A DNA stretch of 64,000 nt, taken from NCBI GenBank assembly GCA_917880885.1, contig OU862908.1:53155819-53219818 (forward strand), in the 5' to 3' direction. The notes beneath the pieces were generated by a model. It did not search any database, was not told the origin of the DNA, and was given only the letters and a program-made list of their open reading frames with translations. Position 1 is the stretch's first letter. Each line of letters starts with the position of its first letter. This stretch comes from Limnephilus marmoratus (taxonomy: Eukaryota; Arthropoda; Insecta; Trichoptera; Limnephilidae). A program made the translations under genes and the position numbers. Below are positions 55,887 to 64,000 of the stretch, piece after piece.

Positions 55887-56109
55887 AGGACGGGTTGTTT
55901 CACATGATTTGAACAATTCATCAAATTTAAAAGGTAATTTTCAAATTTGTGAAAGCTCCATTAAATTCTGTTACTAGTTATGAGAATCAAATGGCCCGCA
56001 ATGATATAATTACGGAACATGAATGGACTGTTTACAATTTTAAATTATTGATTAAAAAATTACTTGAAAATTTGATGGATTGACCAAATTCTGTGAAACA
56101 ACTGGCCCT
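55887..56109. mobile_element. MITE, 223 bp, copy B
   Basis: Left end AGGACGGGTTGTTTCACATG with GAACAATTCATCAAATTTAA; right end on the other strand AGGGCCAGTTGTTTCACAGA with CCATCAAATTTTCAAG. Same family as copy A but more diverged, especially at the right end. 56110-56587 holds no recognised gene. Confidence 0.7.
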
Positions 56110-56587
56110 AAGAGTTTTCTAGTCCGTGTGCCACGGTGTTGAAAGGTTTCTTTGTCTGTAGTAACTCTGGAGTTGCGAATGGTCATTTAATTAGCTCTTC
56201 TGCACACACACTTTGTGTGCCGACGCTAAATTTTCACCGTTCGCCAGCTGATCCATTTTTCGTAATAACTTTCTTGTTTTTCACAAAATTGTGTATTGCG
56301 AGTTGTTCCATCTTACAAGATAATGTGGTTTTATATTTATAAATACTAGTATATACTTTTATATTATCTACCGCAGTATCATAGTATATAATGTACCATA
56401 AATAGATTCCCCAGAATAGCTACTTATATTCAGAGGAATGATTTTTACAAGTATCCTTTACGCTGGCGTAGAAGCAGTTTAATAGATTGTGAATTAATTG
56501 CGTGAAATTATCCAAACGCCACATTGGTGAAAGATTCCTTATTGAATCCTACTTATTTCACGGCGAAAAAAACTATTTTTTGAACTT

Positions 56588-56650
56588 TGGACAGTCGGGA
56601 ATCGATCCCGAGACTACGCTCATGATACAAAGGTCTTCCCGCTATGCAAC
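56588..56650 (-). repeat. tRNA-like SINE head
   Basis: The minus strand reads TTGCATAGCGGGAAGACCTT, TGTATCATGAGCGTAG and CTCGGGATCGATTCCCGACTG with a B-box core inside a perfect stem. The A box is weak. A tRNA-derived SINE or pseudogene is likely. Confidence 0.45.
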
Positions 56651-58349
56651 AGCAATAGTCTTTATCCAAAATATATCGTGTTATTGATAGGTAAATCTTC
56701 TTCTTCGTTTCGCTATATTCATAGAATTAATTTTAAAGAGTTTCAGCCTGCAGACTGCATCCAGGATCTACTAAACGGAACAGAACTCTAGTCAACTTCG
56801 TACAGCTATGAACCTATATAGTTAGGCGTTTTTCTTTACCATGTCTAATTGGCTTTCAAAGATAGAAAAATAAAACAAATACGGGTATTATTCAAAACAA
56901 ATTTATTTGTCAAAATTGCTCTATAACATAATTTGTTGTATTGTCAAACTTTTAAATAGTTTTATTTATAAAAATTGCCTTACTTACAGTACAACAAAAT
57001 GGGGTGATAAACATAACATGGAATGATTGTTAAATATAAATTATTGAGTCCTTTAAAAAATCAATCCAGTCCTTTATAAAATATTATTTAGGTAGCTAAG
57101 TATACCTATTAATATTCAAAATATTATTTTCGAGTAATGCTTTTACGAGCGAGAATATTACGATAGTAATGTTTCAATTTTATGTTTCAAAGGAACCTGT
57201 AAATTCTTCCGAAGAGTTGACACATATTTAAAATTAAATCATTGCTTAAAATATTAAATTAATAAATTACCAGAGAAAGAAAAATTGAAGTAGATATGTA
57301 TTACAATCAGTAAATAAAATTATCAAAACGTTATACATGTACAAGTTGTGTATTATCAAATGTAACATTTTCATATGTACAAAATATGTATTGCATATTA
57401 TGCACGTACTTTTTTTACAATAAAAGGGTTCCAACCAAATCTTGTCCTCCACAGGACCTAACAAAATGTAACAAGAATTTAAATCAATCCAAAGCCGTAT
57501 ACAATATTTTAAGGCACTTGTCAATAGGAATTTATTGGGTTCAATTTGAACACCTTCCTAAACATTAATTAACATTTTATTACGCATATATCATTGTACA
57601 TTTCAATTACGGTTAAAAATATTGCTTATTATTCAGTTATTATTAAAAATCTTATTTCTATCTTAATTTAATTAGATATAAAAAGTACGAAAAAGTTCCA
57701 GCAATTTATAACTAATATCCATCTACCGATTCAACACTTAAATATCTGAGAATCAAAACCGTGAAAACACGTTAAGGAACACTTAGCAAATAAACAAATT
57801 AAAATATTATTACTTTTGTAACATTAATCTATATATATTCTATATAAATAAAATAATTACTTTGTTCTCCTTGGAAAAAAGAAACAATAAAATATTTACA
57901 AAACAAGTCAAATAGGTGAACGATCACTTTTTATCTAAATTAAAATAGCATATTTGTACACTGAGATCGTCGAAATTCTTGAACTTTTACCATAATATAC
58001 GTTTTTCAATATCTCTATTTTCAAATTTATATTATTATTGCGTTAAATGTATTGAATGCCTAAGTGAAATCGTTATAAACACACTTTTAGGTCACATAAC
58101 GATCTCAGAAAAAACCTCTCTTAGAATATGCAAATTACAAAGAAGTTAAAAACACAAACATGACACTTTTTATTAATTATGGATTTGACAATTAATGACA
58201 ACAAACCTTGTTAGAAACAAAGATGCATGATACAAAACTGAATTTATAATATTGGTGAGAATTCACTTTTTGCGTACTGCTTAAAAAAATATCAGTCTTT
58301 CAAACAGCCAGTTAAGTACACTTTATAAGTTAACAGATTATTTTAACGA
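56651..58349 (-). other. Downstream flank and probable 3' untranslated region of the bowl-like gene
   Basis: AT-rich, without genes or recognised repeats, lying just beyond the stop codon of the zinc-finger gene on the minus strand. Many AATAAA-type hexamers occur on that strand, so the cleavage site cannot be picked. Absence of transposon remains over 1.6 kb, unusual in this window, agrees with a long untranslated region. Confidence 0.4.
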
Positions 58350-59748
58350 TCAGCGTCGCATAATGTCTTCGATGCTAAAACCTTTTTTCTGGGGTGGGTT
58401 TCCGTTTTGCCTCGGGAGTGTTGGAGGTTGTATTCCAACCATATTCTGAAGTCCCAAACTAATGGAGCTTGATAATGTCGCGCTTGTCGAGGGCGTTTCT
58501 CGAGATGGAGTTTCAGGTCTTGGATTAACTGATTTTGAAGGGGTTGGTAATGCGAGGCCCATAGTGCTCATATCCTTTGGGTGTAAATGCTTGATGATTA
58601 AATCTTGAGCAACCATCGGCGGATGATGAGATGATTGTATCCCCATGGGTGGAGGGAGCCGCGATGAGGAGGATGGCAGCAATAAGTGGTTATCGGGAGG
58701 CTTCATCAGACCTTGCGGTGGCGGCGGAATGGGTCCTATTTTATGCGAAGGGTGTAAGCCCAGAATAGGAGGGTGAACACCTAAACTAGGCGGACCCATA
58801 TGTATATTGCTTCGCGGTAAACTCAAATTTGTTGGACCGGGAGACGGCGGACGACCTCTGTACTCTCCCGAAGTGGAAGGTCTTCCTAGATCTGATATAT
58901 CCGGAGGAAGTGGACGCTTTCTAAACGATCCAAGATACATGCTTGGACCTCCCTGTATTATAGAGGTGCCAGGTGGATTCGGAGCTTTGATGGCTTGTTC
59001 TGTCGGAGGAGCGTGGTGCAAGTCTCTTCGGATTTGTAACTGCGGATGGCGAACGGGACTATCATTATTATTCTCAGGGTGTCGATGCATCTTTTCCGTA
59101 GAACATTCAGGATGGTTGTATCTTTGTTTATCTGGCATTAGATCGGAGGGTGTGTAAAATCTATTTTTATCTTGGAAATAATACTCGTGATGCGGTCGCA
59201 TGGTGTAAGGGCTAGCGGTACTTCTGGGTTCATTATGATGACACTCGGTCCTTTCCGGTGTCGGCGAAGCTCTTCTTATGTGCACGGGAGGAGGCGGTGG
59301 AATGTACTCTTCAACTCTTGCCCTGGTGATGCTTTCATTAGATGGAGATCTGGGTCGTCTTACTGGAGAGTGATCGGGAGATGTAAGATCGTCAGGATCA
59401 TCATCGTAAATGGGGTCATGCAAGGGAGATAGCGGTCGGTCTTCCTCGCCTACATCAAGTACTTCCGGGGGAACATCTCCTACTGCGTGAGTCAAGGCGT
59501 GCCGTCTCAAATCACAATTCCTTCTGAACACCTTCCCGCAAGAGTTACATTCATAAGGTTTGTGATCGGTGTGTGTGAGGAGATGGGTCTTGAGATTGGA
59601 GCGCTGGTTGAAGCTGCGGCTGCAAACAGGGCATTTGTGGGGAGACTCCTCCATGTGCAGGATCTTGTGCACCGCCAGCGTGCGCGACTGGCAGAAGCCC
59701 TTTCCGCATTCTGTGCACTTGAACGGCTTCTCTTTGGAGTGGATATAT
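58350..59748 (-). CDS. bowl: Last coding exon of an odd-skipped family zinc-finger gene (bowl/sob type)
   Basis: Encodes about 465 residues of a nuclear C2H2 transcription factor. Three zinc fingers lie at the start: Cys11/Cys14/His27/His31 ([20 protein letters not shown]), Cys39/Cys42/His55/His59 ([20 protein letters not shown]) and Cys67/Cys70/His83/His87 ([20 protein letters not shown]), numbered from the first full codon. His3 (YIHSKEKP) should be the last ligand of a preceding finger, so two more fingers and the N terminus lie in exons beyond the right edge. The finger sequence is that of the Odd/Bowl/Sob group, which acts in segmentation, leg-joint and gut patterning. A long Pro/Ser-rich tail follows, ending [19 protein letters not shown] fits the eh1-like motif by which Odd proteins bind Groucho. 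Bowl is preferred over Odd because of the long tail and at least five fingers; sob cannot be excluded. Stop TGA at 58350-58352. Confidence 0.9.
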
Positions 59749-59764
59749 CTGTAACAAACAAACA
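59749..59764 (-). other. Splice acceptor of the bowl-like exon
   Basis: The minus strand reads TGTTTGTTTGTTACAG directly before the exon (the AG lies at 59750-59749). The exon starts with the third base of an arginine codon (HR|YIHS), so the intron is phase 2 and falls between the two zinc-binding histidines of the preceding finger. Confidence 0.85.
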
Positions 59765-62700
59765 TCAAAATTAAAAATGATGTTTTAAAAAATACAAAAC
59801 TAAAACTTTCACAATAATATTGACGTGTTATTTTCAAATATCGTTCTAAGAAATTGTTAAAAAACATATGTCAGCATACAAAAAATACTTGAATATTTGA
59901 ATGCAAGTAAACACTTCTCGGTAAATTTTTCACAAGAACGATAGGTATACCACACGGTTTTTTCCACAATAATTATTTACTGATGTTGAAAAAGTTGTCT
60001 GCACGCGAAGCCGAGATAGCCATCAGTCAGCTTTAAAGTCAGACCAACCTGTGGCAGACTGGAAGTACAAGGGGATTTCATTAGATGAATGCTGAAGATA
60101 TCTCATACTGATAGCAAATGTTCTGCATATCTTTGGAGATAAAAGTCTGGAGTGGAATTCCAAGGATGACTAAGTACCAACTCCCCGGGTACTATAAATT
60201 AAAAGGCTTTTTTATTTTTTTTTAAACTGCACTACATCTACCAACCGCATACGTTCTTATATATCTGATAAAATCAGTTAATGTGTGCTATTGAGAGATG
60301 TAAAATGAAAGGTTCAATTATTGAATAATCTTAAACTTATTGCGTTTTCTCATCACAACTTCAGCTAATTGAATAAAAAGGTTGTTGCGAAGGTTACATG
60401 GTAAAATGTTAATATAATTATAGAGTTAGCATTCCAGTCGACTTAATGAATGCAAAAAGTGTGTGAAGTTCTAAAAAACTCATACATCATTAGCGATATA
60501 ACTCGATATACGTTCTAGCGGGTTATTAAGTCAGGCAGGTAGGTATATCTTTTCATTATTTTTCGGTAATGCTTCGGTTTGTAATATGGCCTACGAGTAT
60601 GATGAACGTTCCTTCACTTTGCATGAAATACGAAACTTATTGTTCAGAGCGTGTAATGACCTACAACACTAGTTTACAAGAGAATACAAGATATCTGCTA
60701 TATGGCAACATCTGCTATATGGCAATATTTGTTATGTCATTTCCAGAGATGTCAATATGTTTTATCTGCATCGTAAACATTTTACGGAAGAGCAAAAACT
60801 ATGTTTATAATCGATTTTGCTAGACACTTTGAAAATTTTATTTGTTTAAGCGTATCAAGTATTTTTGTTAAAAGTAGCATTTTTGTCATCCCAACAGAAT
60901 CCTTCATTATGTTCTTGCAACGCACTGTTGTTGTTTTGTTATATTACGTCAAGAAGGTATATACATAATATGTAATAATATATCGTTTTGCGATACCTAC
61001 CATGTTATACAACTTTTCGTAAGTTCGTACATGTAACAGTTACGGTTGTGTATTTTACAGTTTTTAGGTACCTACTTTTGTTTGTGCAAACTTTTGTTCA
61101 GTACAAGATAATTAATAACAATATAAATCTATCACTCACCCGTTCATCACTTTATTTGGACAAATTTACCTTTTGAGTTTCCTCATTTATTTAACCAAAA
61201 TAATTCTCAGAGCAATCTGTGTTGTATTTCCGTGAATTCTTATATGACGTAGTTCTGATATCAAGTTTTTGAAAGCTTTGATTTATGAACTTTGGTTGAA
61301 CCTTAGAAACCAAGTTAAAACTTTAGTTTAACCCTGTAGCAATTGCCAAATTTGTTTGTATTTGACGATTGATCAATTTTACGAGGCGTAGTTTAGTAAG
61401 TCACTTATGTTGGATACGGTTCTAACTTCGCATTACCTTGTTCTGAGGTGTTAAAGTTTGCAAAGATGGTTTTTAATTACCGATTTCTGATTTTGAGGTT
61501 CTATAACGTGGCCCTGTCTTTTAAAGGTATTAGGGAAATGTAGTTAGAATCTTATGCAATGAATTACGAGTATCATGCCCTTGATGGTAGCATATTGTTC
61601 TCTCTGCACGTTTATGTTGGTTCTAAAATTGTAAGTGGATACGCGCCATAAAATATATTTAAATACATTTGGGCATTAGTCTCATTTAAATTAATAATTT
61701 ATGCTATGGGACCATGGGGGCGCCGTCTATGGTGGTTGTATTATATTGAATTTCCCTATGTGACATTGAAATGCAGTGAATTCAGGTACTTTCTGACCTC
61801 TGTGGGGCAGGCAATTACTTTCGACGTGAGTGTTGCTTAACGCCAATAGATGTCAGTCCTAATCAAAATTAACCCATAATTGAATTATTGTTGTGATGTT
61901 TTGGCACGTACGATTAATGTGCAAAATTCATATTCATTATTCGAACTTTCTATCTGTTGAGATTGTGCAATACCGCCTTGGCAAAATCAATATACGAAGG
62001 AAACTAGTGTCGTTTGTCTGGACATCGTGTGGAGAGCTGCATTCTCTGAGTGAGTATTGTTTTGTTTTCACTGAGGATTTTGGAATTGCTGTATGATCTG
62101 TTTTGTGTCACATAGGGAAGAGTTCATCTTTCATTAATTTACAAAGGGTAGTATTCCCTCGTGTCTGGGGCTATTTACACGCCCCTACAGTAAGTATACG
62201 TCCTATTTAAATATTTTCCTTTAAAATATGTTAAAGTAAAATAATTTACATGAGATTCATCCTAAAATTCAGAAATCGGTTAATTGATTACGAGAAATTA
62301 ATTGTATTTGCAAACTTTGACACCTTATTTCTTAGAACAAGGTAAAGTGAAGACCTGTCCAACCAGTGGCACCTTGCCGTCACGGTACCTACCGATATCT
62401 AGAAACAAACCCTACAATATGAAAAGAGAAAAGGGTTTTATTATCTGATTGCTATATAATTTAATGTGCTATTTAAAAATGAAAGGTTGCGAATTCAGTT
62501 CACCATTGGAATGAAGTTAATTAGTATCAAGATCGGGTTTGCAGTTAACAGCACGACAAGGATACATTAGATGTGCATTGCTTGATAAGGAAATTATGCA
62601 CCAGAAGCCGGCGATCGTGAAGTGCATCTGATAAAAGGATAATATAAAAGACTATCAGTCGCAGAATTAATTAAAGTGAGTCGTAAATGGAGGACCAGTA

Positions 62701-63067
62701 ATTTATTTAAATTAAAATGCAATTAATAATTGCCCGGCTTTGCTACTTGGCGTCATAAAAATAAAGTGCGGTAGACTCGTATAATCACGGTGTTATGTTT
62801 ATGATGAATTAATTAAGATAATGATTTGGAAAGAGCGGAGTTCAATGCTTTGTAAGAATTGCAGGCGGCGTTGTGTCCATTCAAACGTATTCCTTATTTT
62901 TTTCTCTGAACTTTGACAATGCTGCAAATATTTTTTAATGTAATATATTTATCGATAATGATTTTTTAACAAGTTACTTCTTATAGGAGTTAGCACCCAC
63001 CAACAATCTTTAAATTGCCTTGTTTGAACACCATCAACAGACGTTCAGAATACAAACTAGACAATGT

Positions 63068-63330
63068 ATTTTTTTGGAAAGCAAAACATACAGACGTGGA
63101 GTATTTTCATCAATACAGTTTAAAAAAATCTTAAAAATCGGTCCAGTTCTGGGAGACAAGAATGGGGAATATACTTGATTTTGATGATTTTATTTAATTA
63201 TTATCAGCCCGAGGTGCAGTTGTCCCTTTCGCTCAGTATCTTTGGGAGTAAGAGCAACAGTGACAGCAACAATTTGGTAAAATACGTATTGTTCAATTTT
63301 CTCGGCGACTGTGTTTCCTCTTAATGCTGT
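63068..63330 (+). repeat. Dispersed repeat family D, copy 2
   Basis: Partner of 55241-55462, beginning TTTTTTTGGAAAGCAAAACA, TACAGACG and continuing through GATGATTTTATTTA, CAGCCCGAGGTGCAGTTGTC, CCTTTCGCTCAGTATC, CAACAGTGACAGCAAC to GACTGTGTTTCCTCTTAATG. The fold-back element inserted 17 bp beyond it. Confidence 0.6.
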
Positions 63331-63347
63331 GATATTCTATATTAAAT

Positions 63348-63879
63348 GGTGACCCGACAATTCGTCCTGCGACAATTCATCCGGCGACAGTTCATCCAGC
63401 GACAGTTCATCCGGCCGACAGTTCATCCTGCCGACAGTTCATCCTGCCGACAGTTCATCCCGCCGACAATTCATCCGGCGACAATTCATCCTGCCTGATC
63501 ATTTAGAAGATTTTTATTAAGTGAGTTTGCAAAGAGGATATACGGCCGTACAACCAAAATCGATATATCTACTTATATCTGAAGGCATCTTGAGTGGAAA
63601 TCCGCTGTAAAAATATTTTTACTAACAATACTTTCGACTCTCCGAAGAAGCATGCGTGAATAACAAAATACGACATACTTATACTTATAGGTTATACTTA
63701 TAGGTTAGGTTAGGTTAGGTTAGGTTGAATTGTCAGGATGAATTGTCGCCGGATGAATTGTCGGCGGGATGAACTGTCGGCAGGATGAACTGTCGGCAGG
63801 ATGAACTGTCGGCCGGATGAACTGTCGCAGGATGAACTGTCACCAGATGAATTGTCGCAGGATGAACTGTCATGGAACC
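63348..63879. mobile_element. FB-like fold-back transposon with internal TTAGG array, copy 2
   Basis: 532 bp, nearly identical to 9792-10366 in both arms and core and in the same orientation. Differences are mostly in the TTAGG array and a few bases. It has its own perfect 9-bp flanking duplication, ATATTAAAT, at 63339-63347 and 63880-63888, different from that of copy 1, which proves independent insertion. It lies in the intron of the bowl-like gene. 63889-64000 shows nothing recognisable. Confidence 0.9.
63701..63726. repeat. Short internal TTAGG array, about 5 units
   Basis: About 26 bp of TTAGG/GGTTA at the same place in the element as the long array of copy 1. Directly before it the segment TATACTTATAGGT is duplicated (63679-63704), which is absent from copy 1, so this spot is prone to slippage. 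Confidence 0.9.
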
Positions 63880-64000
63880 ATATTAAATATATCTATTCTG
63901 AAGACAAGCAAATGTATACGGTCGATAGAAAGGGAGTTCTTATTTCTGCAATCAATTTGTTTTTCTAAATGAAATTGAATACACAGATTTCTATTAAACA

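Larger units (their letters stand above)
59749..63347 (-). other. Intron of the bowl-like gene (continues past the window)
   Basis: No further exon of the gene is seen up to 64000; the missing first fingers would show the QDHLRDHR-type end and were not found on the minus strand. The intron is AT-rich with few repeats apart from repeat family D at 63068-63330 and the fold-back element after it. Short plus-strand frames here have no recognised motif. Enhancers could lie here but cannot be told from sequence. Confidence 0.6.

Noticed and set aside
59487..59774. Plus-strand frames across the zinc-finger exon
   Set aside because: Antisense shadows of the bowl-like coding exon.

Overview
The window is AT-rich insect nuclear DNA. 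Two things show this. One is the last coding exon of an odd-skipped family zinc-finger gene (bowl/sob type) with a conserved internal splice site. The other is TTAGG, the insect telomere pentamer, although here it lies inside transposons and not at a chromosome end. The order of insect cannot be fixed from the sequence. Apart from that gene almost everything recognisable is transposon-derived, and most genic-looking reading frames are retrotransposon remains.

Layout. 0-9 kb: a 290-bp direct repeat (1-290 and 8803-9092, one mismatch) brackets a decayed LINE, a possible solo LTR, two SINE-like copies head to head and a 3' LINE fragment (7.1-7.7 kb). 9.5-12.4 kb: a SINE copy, then a fold-back transposon with perfect 9-bp target-site duplications and an internal TTAGG array, then a second, longer fold-back structure containing nested LINE and SINE copies. 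13-24 kb: a Helitron end, a SINE copy, a 550-bp MITE with long inverted repeats, tRNA-like SINE heads, and long unannotated stretches. 24-29 kb: two LINE remnants, a 44-bp perfect palindrome and Helitron-like pieces. 29-45 kb: more SINE copies, a hAT remnant with target-site duplication, a 750-bp Helitron-like element, a tRNA-like sequence inside a 41-bp perfect inverted repeat, and an RNase H-bearing LINE interrupted by an antisense LINE. 45-55 kb: a SINE copy, a 47-bp minisatellite, an RT remnant with a long intact frame and GTTA tail, and a nearly full-length two-ORF LINE. 55-64 kb: two tandem MITEs, then the bowl-like gene on the minus strand. Its exon is 58350-59748, its intron runs right past the window end, and it holds a second copy of the TTAGG-bearing fold-back element.

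How the parts relate. The abundant ~440-bp SINE-like family (about 12 copies) ends in a 3' hairpin tail that is also the 3' end of the LINE at 7.1-7.7 kb, which suggests this LINE supplies the SINE's reverse transcriptase. The two fold-back copies (9792-10366 and 63348-63879) have inverted arms made of short GACA-TTCATCC subrepeats, an unrelated core and a TTAGG array of different length in each copy, each with its own 9-bp duplication. This matches the Drosophila FB (Mutator-like) architecture and is the most unusual signal in the window.
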